Shown piece after piece: positions 1-11,538 of a stretch of 64,000 bases of DNA. A program made the position numbers and the translations under genes. Numbering within the stretch: position 1 is the stretch's first letter; the number at the start of each line of letters is the position of its first letter. Below the pieces are notes generated by a model, which saw nothing but the letters and a program-made list of their open reading frames with translations, was not told the origin of the DNA and did not search any database. Source of the DNA: Solimonas thermocellulolyticum (GTDB taxonomy: Bacteria > Pseudomonadota > Gammaproteobacteria > Nevskiales > Nevskiaceae); the NCBI RefSeq assembly GCF_040327995.1, contig NZ_JBEPIJ010000007.1, positions 62,001 through 126,000 of the forward strand, given 5' to 3'.

Positions 1-1027
1 GGCCGCCCACCGGCCAGAAATTCAGATTCACGCCGGCCGCGATGTGCGGCGGCACCAGGCCGGCGTGGTATAGCGAGTACGAGACCAGCAGGTAGTCCGC
101 GTGCGAACGATGCGCCGGCATGTAGACGATCTCGTACTGCTGCGCCCATGCGCGCACGCGGTCCAGGCCGCGCACGTCGATGCCCGAGAACACGCGCTTG
201 AACACGAACACCGATAGCAAGCGTTCGAGAAAGCGGATCGCCGCGGTCGAGTAGTCCGCGGCGATTTCCTCGGCGCACTTGCGTGCATAGGCGAGTGCCT
301 TCTCGCGCGTCAGCGCCGGGCCAGTCTCGCGCGCGATCGCCTGCTGCACGACCGGCGCCTGCAGCAGCGCCTCGATCACCACATGGCGCCGCACCAGCGT
401 CGGGCCCAGCGCCGCGCTGCGCGCACGCAGGAAGTGGAAGTGCAGTGCGCGCACCAGCTTTCGGATCGCGGTCTGCGCGTCCTTTTCGCGGTCGACCGTC
501 TCGCGAAACGACAGCGGCAGGCCGAAGTTCGCGAACACATTGCGGCCGTTGGCGAGCATGATGAAGAACTTGCGCACCCGGCCGGCTTGCACGCTGTCGG
601 CGAAGATCAGCTTGAACCAGCTCGTTTCCGAGCCGGGGTCGCGGCCCCAGAAGATCGACACCGGCACGATCTGCGTCTCGAAGGATTTGGTCGCGATGCC
701 GGTCTCGATCAGGCGCAGCAGATCGGTGTTGCGCAGGCGCGTCTCCAGCAGTGCCGGCATGTAGACCACGCCGGCGCGCTCCGGGGTCGGAAAGTTCGAG
801 CCGGTGCGGCTGGGCCGCGGCAGGCCGAGATCCTTGCAGATGCGGTCGAGCACGAAGTAGTCGACCCAGGAGCGGCTGGACAGCACGAACACCACCGGCT
901 TGGCCCGGTCGAGCGCGAGTCCCGGAACCAGCGGGTCCGGCGCGTTGCGGTAACGGATGAATGGGGCGAACGGCCGGAACAGCCACCAGACCAGCTCGTA
1001 CAGCACCCGGTTGAGCCATGCGCGCAT
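1..1027 (-). CDS. plsB: Glycerol-3-phosphate 1-O-acyltransferase PlsB (N-terminal part)
   Basis: PlsB transfers an acyl chain from acyl-ACP or acyl-CoA to position 1 of glycerol-3-phosphate at the inner membrane, the first step of phospholipid synthesis. About 342 N-terminal codons are visible and the gene runs off the left edge; the family is usually 800-830 residues. The acyltransferase motif I (HX4D) reads HRSHADYLL near residue 304, close to its place in E. coli PlsB, and is followed by GLVPPHIAAGVNLNFWP, which is diagnostic of PlsB rather than PlsC. The ATG at 1027 gives MRAWLNRVLYELVWWLF. The gene is divergent from the DUF4112 gene with about 90 bases between them. Identification is confident; the C-terminal half cannot be assessed. 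Confidence 0.95.
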   Translation of the reverse strand, partial: MRAWLNRVLYELVWWLFRPFAPFIRYRNAPDPLVPGLALDRAKPVVFVLSSRSWVDYFVLDRICKDLGLPRPSRTGSNFPTPERAGVVYMPALLETRLRNTDLLRLIETGIATKSFETQIVPVSIFWGRDPGSETSWFKLIFADSVQAGRVRKFFIMLANGRNVFANFGLPLSFRETVDREKDAQTAIRKLVRALHFHFLRARSAALGPTLVRRHVVIEALLQAPVVQQAIARETGPALTREKALAYARKCAEEIAADYSTAAIRFLERLLSVFVFKRVFSGIDVRGLDRVRAWAQQYEIVYMPAHRSHADYLLVSYSLYHAGLVPPHIAAGVNLNFWPVGG

Positions 1028-1118
1028 CCAGTCCCCTTTGCCCCGTGGCGCGACGCCGTCGGCGGCGGCCGCGCGATCCGCAGATAATGCGCAGTCTAAC
1101 GCAGGCCCTCTTGCGACC

Positions 1119-1592
1119 ATGACGGACACCGAAACCCTGCAGCGCGCACGCGCAACGCGCGAACGCGCCGAGCGGCTCTCACGCCTGCTGGATACCGCGG
1201 TCGGCATTCCCGGCACGCGCATCCGCCTGGGCCTCGACGCGCTGCTCGGCCTGATTCCCGGTATCGGCGATGCGCTCGGCGTCGTGCTCGGCGGCTGGTT
1301 CCTGCTCGAAGGCGCGCGCGTCGGCGCACCCACCTCGACGCTGCTGCGCATGGCCGGCAACATCGCCGTCGATGCCTTGGTCGGTGTCGTGCCGCTGCTC
1401 GGCGATGTCCTCGACGTTGCCTTCAAGGCCAATCGCCGCAATGCGAAGCTGCTGATCGAGCACCTCGATCACGTCGAAGGCCGACGCCCGCCGGCGATGC
1501 GCTGGCGAGCCTATGCACTCGCCGCGGCCGTCGTCGCCGTGCTGCTCCTTGCGATCTACGGCCTGTGGACGCTCCTCGCCCGCCTGTTTTGA
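1119..1592 (+). CDS. DUF4112 family membrane protein
   Basis: A 157-residue protein of the DUF4112 family, whose function is unknown. The first 35 residues are charged and helical. Two Gly/Pro-rich amphipathic-to-hydrophobic stretches follow: LGLIPGIGDALGVVLGGWF around residues 45-63, and VDALVGVVPLLGDVLDVAF around 86-104. The repeated 'PxxGDxL' element in both is typical of the family. A clear C-terminal membrane helix is present (YALAAAVVAVLLLAIYGLW). I chose the ATG at 1119 (MTDTETLQ) because earlier in-frame codons overlap the plsB upstream region and encode low-quality sequence. A hairpin follows the stop codon, so it is probably transcribed alone. No function is assigned. Confidence 0.85.
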   Translation: MTDTETLQRARATRERAERLSRLLDTAVGIPGTRIRLGLDALLGLIPGIGDALGVVLGGWFLLEGARVGAPTSTLLRMAGNIAVDALVGVVPLLGDVLDVAFKANRRNAKLLIEHLDHVEGRRPPAMRWRAYALAAAVVAVLLLAIYGLWTLLARLF

Positions 1593-1596
1593 ATCC

Positions 1597-1616
1597 CGGC
1601 GCCAGGGATGGCGCCG
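1597..1616 (+). terminator. Hairpin after the DUF4112 gene
   Basis: A 7-bp perfect stem (CGGCGCC at 1597-1603 pairing with GGCGCCG at 1610-1616, loop AGGGAT) lies five bases after the stop codon and is followed by TCTT. The short T run makes it a plausible but weak intrinsic terminator. Confidence 0.5.
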
Positions 1617-1708
1617 TCTTGCGCAGGATGCGCATAGTGGAATACACCCATGCAGCACACGATCCGGCCCGTGCATAGTGCGGCGCGCCGTCAGATATCT
1701 GCCATCAA

Positions 1709-3196
<1,488 letters not shown>

Positions 3197-3215
3197 GACC
3201 ATCCGGAGAGTGAGC

Positions 3216-5168
<1,953 letters not shown>

Positions 5169-5188
5169 CTTTAGCCAGCATACGATGA

Positions 5189-5212
5189 GAACGGCGCCCG
5201 CGGGTGCCGTTC
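5189..5212. terminator. Hairpin between convergent genes (bidirectional terminator candidate)
   Basis: GAACGGC at 5189-5195 pairs with GCCGTTC at 5206-5212 around a GC-rich loop. It lies between the converging M2 peptidase gene and the ydbL-like gene. There is no long T tract on either strand, so function as a terminator is inferred from stem and position. Confidence 0.5.
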
Positions 5213-5228
5213 CAACGCTCGCGCCTTG

Positions 5229-5834
5229 CTATTTCTGCGTCCACGCGCCGCTCGCATCCTGCACCCACCATCCGCTCTGCGCCTTGGCGATCCAGCGCGC
5301 CGCGAACACCTCGCGGATCTGTGTCTCCCATTGCGGCTGACCGTTGGCGACGGCGATCTCGCGATACAAGGCCGCGCGGTCGGCGTTCTCGTTGGCGACG
5401 ATGCTGCGCACCTGGTTGCGCTCGGCCAGCGGCACGGCGGCCGGATCGCGCACGGCGACGAAGCCGTCGTTGCCCAGGCCGACCAGGCCCTTGTCGAGCA
5501 GCGGCTTGAGATCGGCGAAGCGGCGCTCCATCTGCGTCTTCAGCCGCGTGATCTCGGGCGAGCCGATGTCGAGATTCGGCTCCGCGGCCTCGGCGGCGGG
5601 CACCAACCATTCGAGCACGCCAACCGTCGAGCGCATCAGCGCGCCACGCAGCGACGAGGTTTCGCCGGACGGCGCCGGGCTGGCACGCTCACCCCAGACA
5701 TCGTCGATGATGCGGTCGGCCGCTTTCTCGGCGGCGGCCGCGGGGAAGTACACATTGATGGTGACGCAGGCGGCACTCATCGCGGCGGCGGTCGCGGCCA
5801 GCATGGCGGCGCGCATCAGGCTCAGGGTGGTCAT
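5229..5834 (-). CDS. ydbL: YdbL-like DUF1318 family lipoprotein
   Basis: A 201-residue envelope protein of the DUF1318/YdbL family. The C-terminal half (GLVGLGNDGFVAVRDP through AKAQSGWWVQDASGAW) is the recognisable DUF1318 region. The start at 5834 gives a signal sequence ending in AAAMSAACVTINVYFP, with Cys placed as in a lipoprotein; the residue at -3 is Ser rather than Leu, so lipidation is probable but not certain. It lies 65 bases downstream of the ydbH-like gene on the same strand. In E. coli the order is ydbH-ynbE-ydbL, and YnbE is a small lipoprotein bridging to YdbH. No ynbE fits in the gap here, and this YdbL carries its own lipobox and an N-terminal extension. Confidence 0.82.
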   Translation of the reverse strand: MTTLSLMRAAMLAATAAAMSAACVTINVYFPAAAAEKAADRIIDDVWGERASPAPSGETSSLRGALMRSTVGVLEWLVPAAEAAEPNLDIGSPEITRLKTQMERRFADLKPLLDKGLVGLGNDGFVAVRDPAAVPLAERNQVRSIVANENADRAALYREIAVANGQPQWETQIREVFAARWIAKAQSGWWVQDASGAWTQK

Positions 5835-5899
5835 GGCGTTGTCCCTACGGTCGACGACGCCGCCAGTATAGGCGGCGGCCACGAATGCACGATGAACCA

Positions 5900-7729
5900 T
5901 CAGGGCGTGTCGACCCGCGCCGCGCCGGCGTTGCCGATGCTGCGCAACTGCGCCATGAACACCGGCCAGCTCACGCGCCGCGAGTAGCCGACGACGTCGA
6001 TGCGCGGCAGGCCGCGTCCCTCGACCAGCACGTAGCCGTCACCCTCGTCACTGGGGCGAATGCCGTCCATGCGGCAGATGCCGTCGTCGAGCACGCAGCG
6101 CCAGCCGATGCGCCGGTAGGCGAAGTCGTCGAAGAAACGCATCACGCCGCGTGACAAAAGGCCGGTGGGTCCACCGCCGACGGCAGCGATGTCGTCGATC
6201 GCGCGCTGCGAGATGCGTCTTGGGCTGCGGTCGCCCGGGGTCGAGTACAGATGCGCGTCCATCGCCACCGGTGCCCAGCCGATCAGGCGCAGGCCCGTGA
6301 TGTCGCCGTCGAGGCGGCCGGTGATGCGACCGAAATCGAAGGCGCCGGTGAGCGCGGCGAGATCGAGCCGGCGCAGCTGGATGTCGGCGCTCACGCGCGG
6401 CAGCACGCCGAAAGGATCGGTCACGCCGAGCGCGCCGATGCGGATCTCGCCACCGAAGGCATCCGCCGTCAGCGCGCCGTCGAGTTCGATGCGACGGTCG
6501 TGCAGGCGCAGACCGGGGATGTGGCCGGAGAGCGTGCCCGAGAACGCCGGCCAGCCAAAGGCGCGGCACAGTTCGCGCAGATCGATGGGTTGCAGACGTG
6601 CGGCGAACTCGGCCTTGAGCGCCGCGCCGCCGATACCGGAGACGGCGAGCCGATCGATGTCGACGCTGCCATCGAGCAGCGGAATGCGCGTCGGCGCGCT
6701 CAGCGCCAAGGCCGCGCCGGCGGCACGCCACTGCAGTTGTGCCGGACCGAGCGGCAGGCGGCCGAGCTGGCCGCCGCTCCAGCGCAGTTGCGAGGTGGCT
6801 TGCGTCGCCGTCGCCCAGGCCAGTTTGCCGTGCAGGCCGTCGAGCGAGACGCCCAAGCGCGGAATGCGCAGTTCAAGCGCGCGCAGCCGCGCCTCGACCG
6901 TCAGCGGCTGCGCGTTGCGCAGATGTGCCGTCAGCTCGAGCGCGCCGGCGAGCGCGAGGCCCTGCAGCGGGGTCGCCGTCAGCGCCGGCTGGGCGTACAG
7001 CGTGGCGGCGCTGGCGGCATCGTCGATGGCGGCGTTGATGAACAACTCGTGCCGCCGCCCCCAGGCCGCGGGATCAAGCGCGCCGCGGACCGCGATCGAG
7101 CCCACCCCGGTCTGACGCGCAGCGAGGTGCTCGATTCGCAGGGCCCCGCCGTCCTGCCGCAGCTCGACATCGACGTGCAGCGGCTGCGCGCCGAAGTCGA
7201 CGAAGTAGGGCTCGATATAGGCAAGGCCGCCGGCGGTCGCCGCCTGCAGCCAGAGCTGTAGATGCTTGCCGTCGTGTCGGGCCTCGCCGGTCAAGCCCAG
7301 CCGCAGGTTCTCGGCGGCCAGACGGCCATCGGCGCTGTTGTGCTGCAGGGTCACGTCCGCACGCCGGAGCTGCAGCCGCCAGCCACCGGATGCATCGAGC
7401 TGCGCGGCGCCGCGTGCATCCAGCGAACCGAATGCCGGGTTGCGCGCGCGCAGTCTGAGCGCATCACAGGCGAGTCCGCGTGCCTGCAGCTTGGCGCAGG
7501 ACAGTTCGACGAACGAGCGGGCGGGCAGCCCGCTTTCGAGTCGTCCGGCCACGCCGAGCCGCCCGTGCGCCTGCCAGTGTCCGCGCACATCGCGCAACTG
7601 CCAGCCGGAGCCGTCGATGCGAGTGATCTGCACTTCGATGCGCTCCAGCGCCGCCGCGGGTGCGGCCAGGATCAGGGCGAGCAGGGGCAAGATGCGATAC
7701 ACCTGCGCATGATGCGCCGGCGCGCGCAT
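5900..7729 (-). CDS. ydbH: YdbH-like AsmA-superfamily intermembrane transport protein
   Basis: A 609-residue protein of the YdbH family (AsmA-like superfamily). Members form a long beta-groove across the periplasm and move phospholipids between the membranes. The start at 7729 (MRAPAHHAQVYRILPLLA) gives a signal or anchor sequence ending near AAALE; upstream in-frame Met codons lack it and overlap the divergent gene. The C-terminal block with RISQRAIDDIAAVGGG and VEGRGLPRIDVVGY is the conserved YdbH end. The protein is shorter than E. coli YdbH (about 880 residues). It is co-directional with ydbL and divergent from the patatin gene, with only 38 bases between the two starts, so the two promoters must overlap. 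Confidence 0.85.
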   Translation of the reverse strand: MRAPAHHAQVYRILPLLALILAAPAAALERIEVQITRIDGSGWQLRDVRGHWQAHGRLGVAGRLESGLPARSFVELSCAKLQARGLACDALRLRARNPAFGSLDARGAAQLDASGGWRLQLRRADVTLQHNSADGRLAAENLRLGLTGEARHDGKHLQLWLQAATAGGLAYIEPYFVDFGAQPLHVDVELRQDGGALRIEHLAARQTGVGSIAVRGALDPAAWGRRHELFINAAIDDAASAATLYAQPALTATPLQGLALAGALELTAHLRNAQPLTVEARLRALELRIPRLGVSLDGLHGKLAWATATQATSQLRWSGGQLGRLPLGPAQLQWRAAGAALALSAPTRIPLLDGSVDIDRLAVSGIGGAALKAEFAARLQPIDLRELCRAFGWPAFSGTLSGHIPGLRLHDRRIELDGALTADAFGGEIRIGALGVTDPFGVLPRVSADIQLRRLDLAALTGAFDFGRITGRLDGDITGLRLIGWAPVAMDAHLYSTPGDRSPRRISQRAIDDIAAVGGGPTGLLSRGVMRFFDDFAYRRIGWRCVLDDGICRMDGIRPSDEGDGYVLVEGRGLPRIDVVGYSRRVSWPVFMAQLRSIGNAGAARVDTP

Positions 7730-7767
7730 TACCGCAGCCGTCTGCGCGCTACACTCGGGCGGTGAGC

Positions 7768-9543
7768 ATGAATCCGCGCGCCGTCCTCGCCGAATGCCCG
7801 CTGTTCGTCCGGCTCGACCCGGTTGCGCTGGACGCCTTGGCCGAGCGCGCCGAGCTGGTCGAACTGACCAGCGGACGCACCCTGATCGAGCCCGGCATGG
7901 CATCCACCAGCGTGTACATCGTCGCCGCCGGACGGCTGTCGGCGGTGTTGCCGGATGGCAGCGTCGCCGGTGCGATCACGCGCCTTGAGCCGGTCGGCGA
8001 GATCAGCGCGCTGTCGGGCGAACCCGCGGTCGCGGCGGTGCACGCGGTGCGCGACAGCCTGCTGGTGCGGATTCCGGCGGACCACCTGTACGAGGTGCTG
8101 ACCCGTCATCCGCAGGCGTTGATCGAGATGACGCGGGTCATCATCCACCGGCTGCGCCGCAATCAGCGCGCGCATCATCGCGAACGCCAGCGGCAGACGC
8201 GCTGCTTCGCCGTGGTGCCGGCGACGCCGGCGATCGACGTCACATCGGTGGCGCGCCGGTTCGCGCAGGCTTTGTCGGTGGCGGCGGCCTGCCGGCCGGT
8301 GCTGATCGACGCCGCCGCCGTCGACGCCGCGCTCGGCACCGGCGCCGCGCAGACACGCATCGACGGTGGCGAACACAACCGCCGGCTGGTCGAGCACCTG
8401 AATCGCATCGAAGCCGAAGAAACCCATCTGATCTACGTCGCCGGCGGTGACGCCGACCCGTGGGCGCGGCGCTGCATGCGCCAGGCCGATCGCATCCTGT
8501 TCGTCGTCGACACCCAGACGCCGCCGATCGCCACCGCGATGGTCGACGAGCTGCTACGCTGCGGCGCGCGCGCCCCGGTCGATCTGGTGATGTTGCGTCC
8601 CGGCGGTGCCGAGCCGGTCGAGGTCCTGCGTTGGCGCGAGCGCGTCGGTGCGAACAGTCATTACTACCTGCGCCGCGATCACGACGACGACTACGCCAGT
8701 CTTGCGCGCCAGCTCACCGGACGCGGCATCGGCCTGGTGCTCGGCGGCGGCGGCGCACGCGGCTTCGCCCACATCGGTCTCGTACGCGCGCTGCGGGAAC
8801 TGGACATTCCGGTGGATCTGGTCGGCGGATCGAGCATGGGGGCCTTCTTCGCCGCGCTGATCGCCTGCGGCTACGACCATCACGAGATGGCGCACATCGC
8901 GCTCGACACCTTCGTGCGCCAGAACCACCTCAATGACTACCTGTTCCCGACGGTCGCGCTGATCCGCGGACGCAAGTTCGTGCGGCGTCTGCACGAGATT
9001 TTCGACGAGCGCCGGATCGAAGCGCTGCGCATGCCGTTTTTCTGCGTGTCGACCAATCTGACGCGCGGTGCCGCGGTCGTCCATGACCGCGGCCCCTTGC
9101 ACCTTTGGGTCGCCACCAGCATGGCCGTGCCCGGCGTGGCGCCGCCGGTGGTCTGGCGCGAGGAGTTGTTGTGCGATGGCGCGGTGGTCAACAGCCTACC
9201 GACCGACGTCATGCAACAGTTGGAGCGCGGACCGATCATCGCGTCCGACGTCAGTACCGAGGGCGGCATCGCCGCGCCCGGCATCGAGGGCCCGGATCCG
9301 GAAGGCTTGCTGCAGATCAAGGGCGAGGAGCGGCCGCGGCTGTTCTCGATCATGTTCCGCACCGCGACGCTGACCAGCGAAAGCGGCACCGCTCAGCGCG
9401 CCGCCCGCGCCGACGTTTATCTGCGCATGCCGGTGAGCAAGATCGGCATGTTCGACTGGAAGCGCATGGACGAGGTCGTCGAGCGCGGCTATCGGTACGC
9501 GATCGAACGGCTCGGCGACTCACGCGAGCGGCTGCTCGGCTGA
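7768..9543 (+). CDS. Cyclic-nucleotide-binding/patatin-like phospholipase (NTE family)
   Basis: A 591-residue protein with three parts. Residues about 1-135 form a cNMP-binding beta-barrel (LIEPGMASTSVYIVAAGRLSAV). Residues about 150-315 resemble a degenerate ParA/MinD-like domain without a P-loop. The C-terminal patatin domain has the oxyanion loop GLVLGGGGARGFAHIGL near residue 323, nucleophile Ser356 in GSSMG, and the second dyad residue Asp470 in CDGAVVNS. NTE-family members are lysophospholipases or esterases. Either the ATG at 7768 or a GTG six bases upstream could start it. It overlaps the end of the convergent polymerase gene by 24 bases. Substrate and the identity of any bound nucleotide are unknown. 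Confidence 0.9.
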   Translation: MNPRAVLAECPLFVRLDPVALDALAERAELVELTSGRTLIEPGMASTSVYIVAAGRLSAVLPDGSVAGAITRLEPVGEISALSGEPAVAAVHAVRDSLLVRIPADHLYEVLTRHPQALIEMTRVIIHRLRRNQRAHHRERQRQTRCFAVVPATPAIDVTSVARRFAQALSVAAACRPVLIDAAAVDAALGTGAAQTRIDGGEHNRRLVEHLNRIEAEETHLIYVAGGDADPWARRCMRQADRILFVVDTQTPPIATAMVDELLRCGARAPVDLVMLRPGGAEPVEVLRWRERVGANSHYYLRRDHDDDYASLARQLTGRGIGLVLGGGGARGFAHIGLVRALRELDIPVDLVGGSSMGAFFAALIACGYDHHEMAHIALDTFVRQNHLNDYLFPTVALIRGRKFVRRLHEIFDERRIEALRMPFFCVSTNLTRGAAVVHDRGPLHLWVATSMAVPGVAPPVVWREELLCDGAVVNSLPTDVMQQLERGPIIASDVSTEGGIAAPGIEGPDPEGLLQIKGEERPRLFSIMFRTATLTSESGTAQRAARADVYLRMPVSKIGMFDWKRMDEVVERGYRYAIERLGDSRERLLG

Positions 9544-10974
9544 GTCCTCGCGCCGGCGGCGAGGTCGTGCCGACAGCCCGAGCATCAGGCCCAGCAGCGC
9601 GACGATGCTCGCGGCATTGGCCGGAATCTGCAAGTTGAAGTCGGTCAGGCCGTGCAGTCCGAGACTGAGTACGGCCAGGGCGGCGCCGAGGGCCATTCCC
9701 AACGTCTGCGGGTCGCGTCGCCGGCGCATGACCTGTAGCGCCCGCCCCAGCGCGAGCGTCAGCAGCAGGCCCAGAAGGACGACGCCGGGAATGCCGGTTT
9801 CGATGAGGAATTGCAGGGGGTCGTTGTGTGCGTGGGTGTTGTTCGCGAACACGGCTGGCGAGCGGAACTGCGGATAGGCGACGGCAAAGCTGCCGAGGCC
9901 AGCGCCCAGCGGCAGGTAGTGCTCGGCCATGCGCACCAGATCCGGAAAGCTGGCCAAGCGCTGGTCGGCCATCAGTTGCGTCGGCTGCATGCGCTGCATC
10001 AGCTCATCGAGGCCGAGGTAGCCACCGACGATGACCAGGTCCAGGGCGAGCACCAGAGCGAGGAACAACAGACTGCGTAACGGATTGCCGCGGTTGCGCA
10101 GAATGAACAGCACGCCGCCGAGGGTGATCGCGGTGAAGAACGCGATGTTGCCCATGCGCGAGCGCGATGCCACCAGGCCGACGACGATCAGCAGCAGCGC
10201 GATGCGCAGCAAAGGCGCATGGCCGAGCACGAGATTGATCAGCGCGCGCAAGGCTTCGCGCCAGCCCCGCACGCGCTCGGCCGTGGCGACGCGCGCCAGC
10301 AGCAGCCCGACGGCGAGTGCGCCGCCGATCTGCAGATAACCGGCGAAATGATTGCGGTTGATGAAGCTGCCCGTGGCCGAGCCCAGGTAGTCGGTTTTGC
10401 GCCCGAACGGGCCGATCTCCGCGCCGCTCAAGGTCATCGTCGTCCCCCACAGCGCTTGCAGGACCGCGGCGAGGATCAGACCGTACACCAGCCAGATGCG
10501 GTTGCGGCGATCACGCACGCACAGCAGCACCCACAAAAACAGGCAAAAGTACATTGCGCTTTCGCGCAGGTGCGCGTGGGTCTGGTCGACATCCACGGAG
10601 ATGCGGGGTAGCGCGGACATTCCGACCCAGGCGCTCGCCTCTCGATACGCGCTCAGCGACGCGGGGGCGAGCGCTTCCAGCAGGGGCACAGGCAGAGGCG
10701 CCGCCTGCAGGGCGATCCACAGCAACCACAGGCACCAGACCACGACGGCACCGATCTGGGTGCGATCCAGGCGCCGCGGCCGCGGTAGCGCCAGGACGCG
10801 GAACGCGACCAGAGCGGCGAGACCGGCCCAAGCCACTGCGAACCCGGCCAGCGCCCAGTCGCGGTTGCTTCCGGCGGGCAAGGGCATCGCCAGCAACAGC
10901 AGCACTCCGCATACGGTCAGCGCCCGGTCTGGCCATGGCGCGCGGATGCGCTCCGGCTGATGGGGTGCGCTCAT
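9520..10974 (-). CDS. O-antigen ligase/polymerase-like membrane protein (Wzy_C family)
   Basis: A 484-residue polytopic membrane protein with about ten to twelve hydrophobic segments. GSFINRNHFAGYL and NTHAHNDPLQFLIETGIPG are hallmarks of the O-antigen ligase (Wzy_C/WaaL/ExoQ-like) family. Such proteins polymerise or ligate lipid-linked glycan at the periplasmic face. It is the last gene of the minus-strand export operon. Its ATG overlaps the stop of the preceding small gene (TGATG), a sign of translational coupling. Together with the Wza and Wzc homologues upstream, this argues for a Wzx/Wzy-dependent capsule or exopolysaccharide. Polymerase versus ligase cannot be settled from sequence. The last 24 bases overlap the convergent patatin gene. 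Confidence 0.85.
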   Translation of the reverse strand: MSAPHQPERIRAPWPDRALTVCGVLLLLAMPLPAGSNRDWALAGFAVAWAGLAALVAFRVLALPRPRRLDRTQIGAVVVWCLWLLWIALQAAPLPVPLLEALAPASLSAYREASAWVGMSALPRISVDVDQTHAHLRESAMYFCLFLWVLLCVRDRRNRIWLVYGLILAAVLQALWGTTMTLSGAEIGPFGRKTDYLGSATGSFINRNHFAGYLQIGGALAVGLLLARVATAERVRGWREALRALINLVLGHAPLLRIALLLIVVGLVASRSRMGNIAFFTAITLGGVLFILRNRGNPLRSLLFLALVLALDLVIVGGYLGLDELMQRMQPTQLMADQRLASFPDLVRMAEHYLPLGAGLGSFAVAYPQFRSPAVFANNTHAHNDPLQFLIETGIPGVVLLGLLLTLALGRALQVMRRRRDPQTLGMALGAALAVLSLGLHGLTDFNLQIPANAASIVALLGLMLGLSARPRRRREDSAEQPLA

Positions 10975-11537
10975 CAGCGAGCTGCCCTTGGCGGATGCCG
11001 CGGCTGTGCGTAGCGCTCCAGGCACCAGACGGTCAGATCGATACTGGGCCGCGGACGGTCGCAAAGGCGGCGTAACCCGGCGTAGCGCTCGCATACCGTG
11101 AGCAGCTCGGGATCATCGCCGACTCGCGCGCAGACCAGTGTCTCCCGACGCATCGCGAATGCGGCGCGCAGCAGGGCGCCAGACTGCACGCGCAGACTCG
11201 CATCGACGTGCGCCTGCGTCAGGGCGCGCGCGCGCTCACTGAGCGCGTCCCAGTGCCGCAGGCCGAGCAGGGCTAAATGCAGGCGCAGCTTGCGCTCGGA
11301 AGGACCGTAGTGGGCCGCCATCGCCAGCGCCTCGTCGAAGGCCGCAGAGAAGTCTGCTTCGGCGGCCAGGCGCTGTGCGGCCCCGGCCCAGTGATACGGC
11401 CAGGTGGGCTGGCGCAGCAGCGGCGGCTCGCTCGAGACGGGCCGGTACGCGACCGCGAGCAACGCAGCGCCAGCGGTCACGGCCGTGAGCAGCAGGCGCG
11501 AAATCCAGCCGCGGCCGCTGACGGTCGGCGGCGCCGA
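10974..11537 (-). CDS. Small membrane-anchored protein of unknown function in the polysaccharide export operon
   Basis: Up to 187 residues with one hydrophobic stretch near the N-terminus (ISRLLLTAVTAGAALLAVAY), then a helical, Ala/Leu/Arg-rich soluble domain reminiscent of TPR-like accessory proteins (LAAEADFSAAFDEALAMAAH). I do not recognise the family. The reading frame opens immediately after the kinase stop codon, and its end overlaps the polymerase ATG. The start is unresolved: there is no ATG after the kinase stop, the first GTG (11480) would cut the membrane segment, and an ATG at 11690 would overlap the kinase by about 150 bases with implausible Arg-rich sequence. The given start is simply the first sense codon after the kinase. 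Confidence 0.6.
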   Translation of the reverse strand, partial: SAPPTVSGRGWISRLLLTAVTAGAALLAVAYRPVSSEPPLLRQPTWPYHWAGAAQRLAAEADFSAAFDEALAMAAHYGPSERKLRLHLALLGLRHWDALSERARALTQAHVDASLRVQSGALLRAAFAMRRETLVCARVGDDPELLTVCERYAGLRRLCDRPRPSIDLTVWCLERYAQPRHPPRAAR

Positions 11538-11538
11538 C

